Shown piece after piece: positions 43,637-53,798 of a stretch of DNA of 64,000 nucleotides (position 1 is its first letter; each line of letters opens with the position of its first letter). The notes below the pieces were generated by a model that saw only the letters and a list, made by a program, of their open reading frames with translations, was not told where the DNA came from and did no database searches. Source of the DNA: Hemicordylus capensis (Eukaryota > Chordata > Lepidosauria > Squamata > Cordylidae); NCBI RefSeq assembly GCF_027244095.1, contig NC_069662.1, forward strand, positions 56,134,001 to 56,198,000. The letters are read 5' to 3'. A program made the translations under genes and the position numbers.

Positions 43637-44179
43637 ACCGAGACACACAGCCTCCTCCAAGAATCCAGGACAGCAGCAAGCGGCACCAGCTGGTGCGCAA
43701 TGTGGGAAGAAGCCACTGAGGTCTGGGGTAGAAGCCTTGAAATAGAGGGTCCAGTGGCATGTGCCGCCTCTGAATCCAGCTATGCATCTGCCCCATCCTG
43801 GACAAATCCCGGTACAAAGAACAACTGGACAAATCCCGGGCAACTCTTCAAAACAGAGAACTGTCCAGGACAAAAGAGGACACCTGGCTACCCTATATGC
43901 CATTGGATGTTATGTGTAGTAATGGTACTACACAAGTTACTATAAAAAGCACAAGCAAATCCTGGCATGAGCAAACAAATTATGTGGTGAGAAGATGCTT
44001 CCTCTGATCCTTCCCAAAACGTTGAGGTAGTTGCCAGGAACAGCTTCAAAACAACAGACAGACAATGCAACCATGAATTTATTTGATTTGTACCATTAGC
44101 AAGGAATGTGCCTAGTATGCAAATTAGGCTGACTAGATTTGGGGAAGTGGAATAAGGCAACCGCTGGAAAAGGAGATCA
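43637..44179. other. Spacer
   Basis: Short direct repeats of ggacaaatcccgg occur at about 43799-43850. No gene was recognised. Confidence 0.45.
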
Positions 44180-44290
44180 TGTCTCAAGATTCATATGGAA
44201 TATATGAGATCCTTTTATTATTTGTAGATTTGACATGCCCAATGCATTTCAGCCAAAAGACTTTCTTCAGGGGGAATTCTAAAACATACC
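44180..44290 (-). mobile_element. Penelope-like element terminal fragment with hammerhead-like motif
   Basis: The minus strand reads ctgaagaaagtcttttggct then gaaatgcattgggc. This wording is typical of Penelope-like retroelement ends. The element body was not recognised. Confidence 0.5.
44225..44281 (-). ncRNA. Hammerhead ribozyme-like motif (degenerate)
   Basis: On the minus strand CUGAAGA (44264-44270) is followed by a four-pair stem AGUC/GGCU with loop UUUU, then GAAA (44247-44250). Next comes a stem AUGC/GCAU and the cleavage triplet GUC (44232-44234). Flanking tagaatt and aaatcta could form the outer stem, but four unpaired C residues intervene, so activity is doubtful. Confidence 0.45.
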
Positions 44291-45520
44291 AACATAACAA
44301 TTAAAACAAACAACAACAACAGAAGGAACAACCACATTACAGAAACACATCATGGCGCCACCATTCCCAGTCGCAAGAGCCTGCAGAGAGCGTCCACCTC
44401 CACAGCACAGTTCCCAGTCAGCAAGAGCCGCCATTGCTTTTGCGGGCAGGTGGGCGGGTGCTCTGCCTCCAGAAGAACATCTGCTCATTGGCAAGAGGCG
44501 CCTTTGCCCTCCTGGGCAAGCTCGGGGAGGGGGACAGTGCAGGGGGTGATGCAGAGGGGCGGAGACTCTCCAAAATAGTGGTGACTATTGTGGTAGTCAC
44601 ACTCTCCAAAAGTGCTACTTTTTAATGACTCACATAGTGCACATTAAACGCAAATCATCAAGGAAAAGCTACATAATGCTGCTGGCCATATGAACAGCAC
44701 AGTATTGGTCAATGTAAATCCCTCCCTTGTCTGAACTCACCCCAAGCATAGCATAACATTGCCATTTGGAAAACCTCTAGGTCAGCCAGAAAAATGCCTT
44801 CAGGCCCTTCATGCTGGCCTCGGTTTTCTGGGGGATAGGGCTGGATTGTTAGGAAACTGACCTTATTTCAAAACATTTTTCTTCTGCTGGCCAAGTCTCT
44901 TACTCTCTCTGCATTTTTCAAGTGCAGGAGTAGAGAGCTGCATAGACACACACCACCACCATCAGCAAGCATCACCATGGTCCACCACGGTTTACTTACT
45001 TATCAGAAGTAAATGGATTCTTAGGAGATGAGTTAATTCTATCTTCCTGAAGGTGAGCACGAAAGTTACGTGAGCATCAAGATCAGAAGCTTTTGAACAA
45101 CTTGAATGAACAGTTTCTGGTTTGCCATTACTTTCTCTGTCTTCAGCAAGCAAGCTATCAGGTTACAGCATCTGGCCGGAAATCCCTTCATTCTCTCCCA
45201 GGGTCTGCACTCTAACTGGATACTCATTTTGCCTCTCTGGGGTCTCGTCTCCCCCCACCCTGCCCCCCATCCATCTCTGGTTTAAGAAGGAGAGTAAGTA
45301 GTGACGACGGTTTCTCCTCCGCTCAATGTTCCCTTCCCTGTAGGCTTTCCCGACAGGCTAGCTTTATTCTTCCCTACCACATCAGATTTCATTACTTCCT
45401 CCTCCTTCCGTGTCGTTTGCTCATGCTCAGTCTCCCTGTTTGTAGCCACCCAGTTGCCCATACCTTGAAGAGACTCTTGCCCTGTAATATCAGAAACTCT
45501 TACCCTGGAACAAGTTGCAT
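44291..45520. other. Spacer, nothing recognised
   Basis: A moderately GC-rich patch lies at 44350-44560. No exon or named repeat. Confidence 0.45.
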
Positions 45521-48060
45521 GAACATGAGACGTATTGAATTACATTGCCAAAAATTATGTTTAAGATGTTTGGAATGATGTTTGGAAAGGTTTTTTGAGC
45601 AATGTAATTCATTATCTTTAAAACATTAAAAATTACATTGTTAAAAATTATGTTTAAGGTGTTTTGTCTTGGGCACAGATTCAGCTATTAGAGGTTTGAT
45701 AATCAAATGAAAAATTAAAGTACATTGCTAAAAATATGTTTAAGATGTTTGAAATGGTTTTCTGAACAATGTCACTCATTATCTTTAACACATTGAAAAT
45801 TTTTGGCGCTTTGTGAAAATGGACAAGCCTAATCAATTGTGCAGCATTGCTGACTGCATCTGTCACGTCCCCTTATGAGCAGGTGAAGAGCTGTCATTGT
45901 GTGTGATTGCAGGAGAGGCGTGCCGTTTGCACGCACAGGTCCTGAGTTCCAGTCCTGGACTCCAATCAGTTTCCAGGGACCAGGGGTGTAGCTAGCCAAC
46001 CAGCGGCCCGTGTGCGGCCATGGCAGGCGCCCCGATAGCCCCGCCCCCTGCATCTGACATCAGACACAGGGGATAGCCATGCCCCCCGCGTCTGACATCA
46101 GTGGTCTGGCTCCCGAAAGGAGCCTTGAGGCTCCGTTCGGGAGAAGCAGCTTAACTGTTGAAGGGGCCGTGTGGCCCGTTCGGCAGTTAGACAAAAGCTG
46201 GTGCTGCGTTCGCAGCACAGCCCAGGAGCGGCTCTTCCCTGCAGGGAAGAGCCACTTCTGGGCTGCATTGCGAACGCACCCGTCTTAGCTCCTGAAGGGG
46301 CCGCGCGGCCCCTGCTCTGGAGCTAAACTACCACCCCCGCGTTTGATGTCAGACATGGGGGGCGTGTCAGGGCCGCAAATGGCAGCTCCTGATTGGGCAC
46401 GGCTCAGGTTCTTTGAACCCGTTTGCCCAATTATAGCTACGCCCCTGCCAGGGACCATGCTTCCACTCCTGGGCTGGGGCCCAGCAGATCCCACTCCCCC
46501 CGACTTTTAACTTCAATAGGTGCTCTTTTCTGAAGGACTGTCAGTGTTCAGCACCCTCTCATACTCCTCCAACCCCACAGATTTCAGCCAGGTGGGTGGG
46601 CTTTTCTGATGGGTGCTGTTCTCTGATGCACAAGTGCTGTCTGCATGCACAGGTCCTGAGTTCCAGTCCTGGACTCCAATCAGTTTCCAGAGACTGTGCT
46701 TCCACGCCTGGGCTGGGACCCAGCAGATCCAAATCCCGCCCCCTGCTTTTTAACTCAAATGGGTTCTCTTTTCTGAAGGACAGTCAGTGTTCAGCACCCT
46801 CTCCCATTCCACCAACCCCACAGATTTCAAGCAGGCAGGCTTTTCTGATAGGTCCTTCAAAATGTCTAATTGCCCATGGTAGTGCAATATGACAGGGACA
46901 GGGAAGACTGATAGCAATTAGAGCACTTGTGTAAATCTGTTCTGTGTGTAATTCTAAATATCCCAAAGCAATAGCTGCTAGTTAAACATCATCTAAACAC
47001 ACACACCATGGCACACACAGTATTTTTAACATGGTTCTTGAGTGCACAAACATCAACAAGTTAATGTATCGTGACAACACATTGTTGCCAAGCTAAGCCA
47101 AGCCAAGCTTAGACAAGCTAAGAAAGGCAGGGGTAGCCTCGTGCATCAGAGTGGAAGCATGGTCTGATTGGAGTCCAGTGCAGGACTGGAACTCAGGACT
47201 TGTGCATGCAAACAGCTGTGCCTCTGCTGCAATCCCACACAATAAAAGCTCCTCACCTGCTCATAAGGGGACATGACAGATACAGTCAGCAAAGCTGCAC
47301 AACTGTTAATGAATGACATTTTTCAGAAAACCATTTCAAAGATCTTAAACGTAATTTTTTAAATGTAACTTAATTACCCATTTAATAACCAAACCTTGAG
47401 TAGCTGCACCTGTGTCCAATAAATATGTTGGGGGTAGTGCAATCCGAAAGGGACAGGGAAGACTGTCAGCTGAGTGCATCTTTGAAGAACACTCTTCAGA
47501 AAAGCCCTCCTGGTTGAAATCTGTGGGGTTAGGTGCTGAACACTGCCAGTCCTTCAGAAAAGAGCAGCCATCGGATCTGCTGGGTCCCAGCTCAGGAGTG
47601 GAAGCATGATCCCTGGAAAGTGACTGGAGTCCAGGACTGGAACCCAGGACCTGTGCAATCTGACAGGGAAAACTGACAGCCTTGTGCATCAGGGAAGAGG
47701 ACCTATCAGAAAAGCCCACCTGGTTGAAATCTGTGTGGTGGGTGGAATATGAGAGGGTGCTGCATTGACTGTCCTTTAGAAAAGAGCACCCACTGCAGTT
47801 AAAAAGCGGGTGCGTGGGGGAGTAGGATCTACTGGGTCCCAGTCCTAGAGTGGAAGCATGGAAACTGATTGGAGTCCAGGACTGGAACTCAGGACCTGTC
47901 CGTGCAAACAGCAGTGCCTCTGCTGAAAATCCACACAATGACAGCTTTTCACCTGCTCATAAGAGGATGTGTCAGTTGCAGTCAGCAAAGCCACACAATT
48001 GATTGGGCTTGCCCATGTTCCTGCAGCACGAAACGTTCTCAGACAATGTCCAGATTACGA
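45520..48060. repeat. Complex inverted and tandem repeat array
   Basis: Units of about 240 bp (cacaggtcctgagttccagt, actccaatcagtttcca, cagcagatcc, ttctgaaggac, cacagatttca) occur twice forward (about 45940-46900, with a hAT element inside the first) and twice inverted (about 47410-47905). The outer arms aatcaattgtgcagcattgc (45830) and gcaaagccacacaattgatt (47985) are reverse complements, and a partial extra arm lies at about 47145-47320. At 45530-45830 a shorter A/T-rich unit (acattgccaaaaattatgtt) repeats about three times. Confidence 0.8.
45981..46447. mobile_element. hAT element inserted in the repeat array
   Basis: This 467-bp element has ends caggggtgtagctagc and attatagctacgcccctg. 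The flank ccagggac is exact at 45973-45980 and 46448-46455, and the interrupted array unit resumes after it. The interior resembles 21036-22017, including tctgacatcagac boxes. Confidence 0.95.
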
Positions 48061-48660
48061 AATGTTACCAATGTTAATAACAACACATCCAATAGCTGAA
48101 TATGTGTCCAATAAGTTCTGCTGGGTTCACAGACTATCTCTTGCAAGCTTGTGGACTACACAAGCTTCTCTTTACTAATTCTGAAGTTGGATTCACAGAC
48201 AATCACTTGCAAGCTTGTAGACGACACAAGTCTCTTTACTAATTCTGAAGTTCTGAACAACCAAGCTGTGCTGTTGGGAAAAGGGAATCCTGCTGCTCTT
48301 CTCTTCTAGTGACAGTAGACTCCACAATACAAAGAGTTAAAGGCTTCTGACAGGTTTCAGAGGGACTGAGCATGCCAGCATTCAAGATGTCAGTCGCGCA
48401 AGACAAGTTTAAGAGTTTCTGATAGATTGACCTTTAGGGTAAGGGCACTGGCTTCAACTGGAGAGACTGAGCATGCTCTCTTCTTGCCAGTTCTCCAGGC
48501 ATTTCACAAAAAGTCACATTTGTCCTTTGGATGCACTATTGTAGTCATTATTTTTTATGTTTCAGAGTAATTTTGATGCAAAATCACACATACAACCACA
48601 TCGGATGTTTTTCTGCAGAACCGGGATTGCCTTTCTTCGATATTTTAAGCAGGAATGAAA
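48061..48660. other. Spacer with a tandem duplication of about 70 bp
   Basis: Two units at about 48118-48185 and 48186-48255 share ttcacagac, cttgcaagcttgt and ctctttactaattctgaagt. Nothing else was recognised. Confidence 0.65.
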
Positions 48661-49080
48661 AAGTGAGATGGGTTTTGGGCAGAAAACGAATAGGAGCTTC
48701 ATATGACCATACTGAGCATGCTCCGATGCTTAGGAGCATGCTCAGATACACAGGGAAGGGTTCGTTGAGGAGTAGGAAAGCAGAACGTCGCTACCGGATT
48801 CCCTCAGTCTCCTTTCGTCGGGGTCGCGCAATCGAGTTGGTGAGGCTCTTCCCCTCCCCCCTTTTCTGCTGTTCTCCTCAAGCTCCGCCTCCTGTGGGGG
48901 GTAAGGTGAGTGGGGGAGGCAATATTCTTGAGAAAGGGTTAAGAGAAGCTGTGGGGCGAAGTGGGGGCGAGCTAAAAAAAAAAACCCTATCAAGTTTGGG
49001 GGAGTTAATAGGAGGGGGGAGGGAGGTGCCGGTGAGGGAAAGCATCAGTCTAGATCTGTCTCTCACGTTGTAGCGTGACC
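48660..49080. promoter_or_regulatory. CpG-rich patch, possible promoter
   Basis: CpG dinucleotides cluster here (for example gtcggggtcgcgcaatcg at about 48816-48836), in contrast to the CpG-poor surroundings. A donor-like ggtaaggtgagt occurs at about 48900-48910. No coding exon is recognised beside it; the 180-codon frame from 48531 resembles nothing I know. Confidence 0.35.
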
Positions 49081-49544
49081 AAGAAACGGCTCTTGCGAGG
49101 GGACTGTGTAGAGAGGAGCAGGCTTCATTCACGTGGTTGGAGTCCCCAGGAGAAAGGAGCAATTCATCTCCCCCACACAGTGCGGTGGCCTGGAGTGCAC
49201 CCCTTTGCTTTCTCTCATTGCAAGTTTAAGAATGCTGGTCTCTCTTTTGGAGAGAAATAAAGCACTCCTCTTAGGAATGTTTGCCGTCAGCCATCTCCTT
49301 TTCCTTCCCCCAACAAAACTGGAGGGCCCAACCCCCACTGACAGGAATTTCACGGCAGCAGGGAGTAATGTGTGTCTGTGCACTCCAGATGAGCTTACAA
49401 TGCATAGACCCATCATCACCAAGACCTGTCATCATTTAGGTAGGCTGTGTGTGTGTGTGCATAAAGAAATATTAGCCCATGAGTATTCATTGCATAATCA
49501 GATGTTTAACAGCTTTGGTCACTCTGGTCGATGACTTGTGTTAG
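49081..49544. other. Spacer, nothing recognised
   Basis: No exon or repeat family recognised. Confidence 0.45.
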
Positions 49545-50600
49545 GAGAGGAATGGAGGTTTGTGATCCTGATTCTCCTGGACCTCTCAGTGACTTTACAT
49601 ACTGTCACCCATGATATCCTTCTGGAGCAGTTCTCTAGGAAAGGAGGAGTGTTGTGCTCCAATGCTTTTGTCCCTATTGGAGTGACAGTGTCCAGAAAGT
49701 GGTCCTGGGGACTGTAGTTCTATTCTGTGGCGATTGTGCTGTGGAGACTGTTTTGTCCCGCATGCTGTTTGACTTCTACAAGAAACAGTTGAGCGAGGTC
49801 ATCCAGGGATTTCAGATAAGGAATTAAGGATGTGTTGAACCGCTGTCTGAGATTGATTGGTAGTGGACTGGATGAGGGTCAACAAACTGAAGTTCAATAT
49901 AGACATGATGGAAATGCAGCAGGTGGCTTATTTGTCTGACCTGGAAGGTGTTGAGTCTATACTGTATCCTGTGGATCAGGATGCTTTTACATGGTGGTCT
50001 CTTATTGGAGGCCCAAGTATGCCCTGTGGCATTAAAAAAAACTTTCACCGGATTGGTGCTGGTATGTCAGAGGTGACCTCTCTTGGATAAAGATATTCTG
50101 GCCACAGTTTCCATGCTCTGGTAAGTCTGGACTGTTGCAACACATTATACATGGGGCTGCCTTTGAATACTATTCAGAAACTGCCATTGATTCAAAATGT
50201 TACAACTAGGTTGCTGTACGAATTGTATATTTTACATGTTTTGAAGCAACTACACCAGCTCCTGAATCATTTCTGAACACAACTCAAAAGTGTTGGTTTT
50301 AACCCTTAAAGCAAAACAGCTTGGGACCTGACTATTCCTGCAACAACTTGGCTAATTTTAGGCTCTCCTCGGAATTTTTCTCCTATCAAGAGATAAGGTT
50401 GTGATTAGAAATAGGGCCTTTTTGGTGCTTGCATCCACTCCTTGAAACTCCCTCCCCAGAGAAAGGTGTGCCTGGCTTCTTTATATTTCTTTTGGCAACA
50501 GGTGGAGACCTTTTTTATTTGTCTGGGCCTTTTAGGTTGATCAAGGTATGAGTTTTAGTGCTATGATATTTATTTGCTTCCCTGTTGTGATGCTTTATTT
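49545..50600 (+). mobile_element. L2-type LINE, 3' half, decayed
   Basis: Broken frames encode LINE RT text: a LLDLS-like start at 49575, VDWMRVNKLKFN at 49860-49900, and later cagctcctgaat and ctgggacctgactattcctg, equivalents of the HWLP and KALHGLAPDY regions. It ends in a T-rich 3' part. Confidence 0.75.
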
Positions 50601-50744
50601 TTTTTAAATTTTTTTAACTTAGCTGCTCTGAGAACCTGATGGTTAATGAACAAGACTTACTAAATAAACATTCCATCACACTCTAGTATGACCAAGAAAC
50701 AAAGTGCACAATAAAATTATGCAGATAGAGGGATTGGCTATATT

Positions 50745-50900
50745 TATATTTCATTTATTTTTACATCCCACTTTTCTTCTAAGGAGCCCAGAGTGGTGTG
50801 CATGATTATGTTTATCCTCACAGCAACTCTGTGAGGTAGGTTGGGCTGAGAGATAAGTGGCCCAGAATCATCCATATTATAGTTGAACCAGGATTTGAAC
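50745..50900 (-). mobile_element. tRNA-headed SINE, 3' portion
   Basis: It shares ttctaaggagcccagag and ggtaggttgggctgagaga with the reverse of 36858-37103. The head is absent. Confidence 0.7.
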
Positions 50901-50911
50901 TCTACTGCTAC

Positions 50912-51165
50912 TACAGATATTTATATACCGCTCTTCAACCAAAGTTCTCAAAGTGGTTTACATAGAAAAATAAATAATACATAAATAAGGTGGACTTATG
51001 TCCCTAAAGGGCTCACAACCTAAAAAGATACCAGCAACAGCCACTGGAGGGATGCTGTACTGGGGGGTGGATAGGGCCAGCTGTTCTCCCTCTGTTAAAT
51101 AGAAGAGAATTGCTGCTTTTAAAGGTGTCTCTTTGCTCAGTTAACAGGGGTATGTTAAGCCCCCC
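50912..51165 (-). mobile_element. Interspersed repeat with ggtatataaat tail
   Basis: This is a full-looking copy of the family at 3476 and 31028: atttatataccgctcttcaa, gggctcacaacctaaaaaga, gccactggagggatgctgta, tctttgctcagttaacaggg. Confidence 0.75.
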
Positions 51166-51548
51166 CCCTCCTAGTCCAACACTCTAACAAATATACCACA
51201 CTGACTCTCAATGTCTGGAGTTTCTGAGAACTTTATTTCATATGATGATGCACTAAAATTGTCCCAAGATATCTTGAGTATCAAAACTCTTGAACAGGGA
51301 AAAAATATGCTTAGCTTGATTTCTGTAGTGCAACTTCCAGAGAGCAGAAAGATCACTTCTATGTTTTAAGCATATGGCTGTCAGTGCTTCCTGTGCAGAA
51401 AAGTAAACCTGTGGGTGCTTGAGGTCAGTGCTGTAAATGAAGGACCCGGCCCTTCCCAACAGGGGCCCCATGGGGAAGCAAGGTGCCTCTGTGTGCCTCC
51501 CCGCCAGAGGCATTGCATCTTTCCAGAGATTTATTGCAATTTGAGCCC
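51166..51548. other. Spacer, nothing recognised
   Basis: No exon or repeat family recognised. Confidence 0.45.
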
Positions 51549-51614
<66 letters not shown>

Positions 51615-51622
51615 ATATACCC
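51549..51622. repeat. Compound (GT)n(AT)n(GT)n microsatellite
   Basis: A gt run, a ta run and a second gt run follow one another without interruption. Confidence 0.95.
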
Positions 51623-52627
51623 AGCTTCTTCTACCTGCCACCATCTACCCATCACAGGCATTTTGCAAACACAGAGATATGTCAGTTTCCAATACCTTTT
51701 CCACTTCAGTGTGACCAGAGAAAAATAACCCATGATGAGGCTAGGCAGGGCTGTGCTCCTCTATGCAAGTGAATGCTTGGAACTAACTCAGCTCATTCTC
51801 TTCAGCCGCAACTTCTGTAAAGGGTGAATGCCTCCATTCATGGCACTCTTTCATTTATGTGAATGTGCTGTCATAAAGCTGTGTAGGCCTTAAGGATTAT
51901 GGGAGGGTGTGGAGTTTGGAGTCTCCCCCCCCCCTTTGATAAGCCAAGTAAACTGAGCTGCTTAATTGCTTCATTAGAAGTGATTGTTTCTACCCATCTT
52001 TGAAAGATGTCTCTTACCCTCCAAAAATAATTGGTTTTAAGTGTGTAGCAGTACACTCTCTGCAAGTGGTGTCTCTCCCCCCCCCCCCCACCGCCCCATG
52101 AGTAAGCTAGGAACCTACGGATCACTTTGGCTACCTCTCTCAACAGTGCTTAGTGTGTTTGCCAATTTTGTCCTCATTTCTCTAGACAGGGAAGCAGCGA
52201 ATCACACTGAGCTACCATCATTGCTGATTGATTGTGGTTCTGATTTCATTCATCTTTGTAACAATGCTGAGAAGTCCATTCACTCTTTGTGCGAAGAATA
52301 TAGACATTTGTAAAGGAATTAAAGGATTGGCTCTGCCCCTCCCACGGAATCTCTCCCCCCCACCCGCCCTGCTTATGCTTGGTTCTTTGAACCCTTGTTT
52401 TTGCACCCACTGCTTTTTTTGTTTAAAAGATGGTGGCAGGGGGCATGACTTCTGTGTCTCCCAGTGTCCATGTAGATGCACCTGTGCATTGTGGGTATAT
52501 TTACAAGGCCAGCATCTCTCCCCATAACTTCCTGTTATGAATTCCATGCCACTAAATTTTTTTTTATGTCTCCTCAGTTGCCAAAGGGAGCATGGCCACT
52601 CAGATACTGAACGTGGCTCTCCTCTCA
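51623..52627. other. Spacer, nothing recognised
   Basis: C-rich runs occur near 51926 and 52077-52090. No exon or repeat family. Confidence 0.45.
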
Positions 52628-52935
52628 TAGGAAGTTGTATATGGCATCTACATGGAAGTTGTATAAGGCCCATGGGTATAAGGCCCATCGTTGGCCCATC
52701 GAGCTCAGTATTGTTTACCCAGATTGGCAGTGGCTTCTCCAAAGTTGCAGGCAGGAGTCTCTCCCAGCCCTGTCTGGAGATGCCAGGGAGGGAAGTTGGA
52801 ACCTTCTGCTGTTCTTCCCCATCTCCTAAGGTACCATGTAGTGCTCACATGTAGTCTTTCATTCAGATGCAAATCAGGGCAGACCCTGCTTAGGACAATT
52901 CATGTTCACTACCACAAGACCAGCTCTCTTCCTCT
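52628..52935 (-). mobile_element. 5S-rRNA-derived SINE, rearranged tail
   Basis: The minus-strand copy is normal from gagctcagtattgt to gaccagctctc. Its tail end carries a small local duplication (ggaagttgtat... ggcccat). Confidence 0.82.
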
Positions 52936-53226
52936 CCGTCTCCATCCTAATTTATTTTTCGGAAAGCTTGGATAAAGATGTTAGGAGGAAAGAAAATGAA
53001 TACTGGTGAGATGGCTTTACTAAGAACTGTCATTCTTCCCAGCTGTAGTTAGTAGGAAGTGGTAGCAGGCTGTCATAAGAACAGGAATAACCATTGCTGG
53101 TGTCAGTGGTCCCTCTCTACTGAGAGCATGCCCTGAGGACTCTGAAGCATAATCCCCATTACTGGCCATGCCTCCACACCCTTGTGTTTAAAGGGGCTTA
53201 GTTACTCAGCTGGTTGACTGTACACT
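52936..53226. other. Spacer, nothing recognised
   Basis: No feature recognised. Confidence 0.45.
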
Positions 53227-53460
53227 GGTAAAGTGTACCATCGATTTTGACTCCTAGCGTCCACAGAGCCCTGTGGGGTTTTTTTGGTAAAATACAGGAG
53301 GGGTTTACCATTGTCTCCTGCGCACTATGAGATGATGCCTTTCAGCATCTTCCTATATCACTGCTGCCCGATATAGTAGCAGCGGGGATTCAAACCGGCA
53401 AATTTCTGCTTGTTAGTCAAGCATTTCCCCACTGTGCATTTAGTCAAGCATTTCCCCACT
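53227..53460 (-). mobile_element. Sauria SINE
   Basis: The minus strand shows the tRNA-like head, gaatccccgctgct, the aggaagatgctgaaaggc centre and the Bov-B-like tail. A short duplication (tagtcaagcatttccccact) is present at the head end. Confidence 0.9.
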
Positions 53461-53798
53461 TGTTTTAGGAACCCACAAATGCCTAGAGCTGCACCTGGGA
53501 ACAGGTTGCCCCTGCATTTCTTGTCACAAGACATGTCGAAAGGATGATGCAAGGTGAGCATTCTGAGATCAACAGACATTGAATACTTCTGGAGAAAGTA
53601 CAAAGCCAGTTTGTACTGGGTGGAGAAGCAGTTTTTCAAAGTAAATGTGCAGGTGAATTGTTGCATTCTGTAGCAGTGAAGAAAGCAGAGAGTTGCCTCC
53701 AAAATTGGTGCAAGTCTTGTAAACCAACACCAGGCAACAGGGGTCAAGAACCAGCCAGACAAAATTTTTTAACTCTTCGAGTTATGTTGGTACATTAT
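53461..53798. other. Spacer, nothing recognised
   Basis: No feature recognised. Confidence 0.45.

Noticed and set aside
48531-49073. A 180-residue protein gene
   Set aside because: The product is Arg/Gly/Ser-rich with no known similarity. The open frame probably follows from GC-rich composition.
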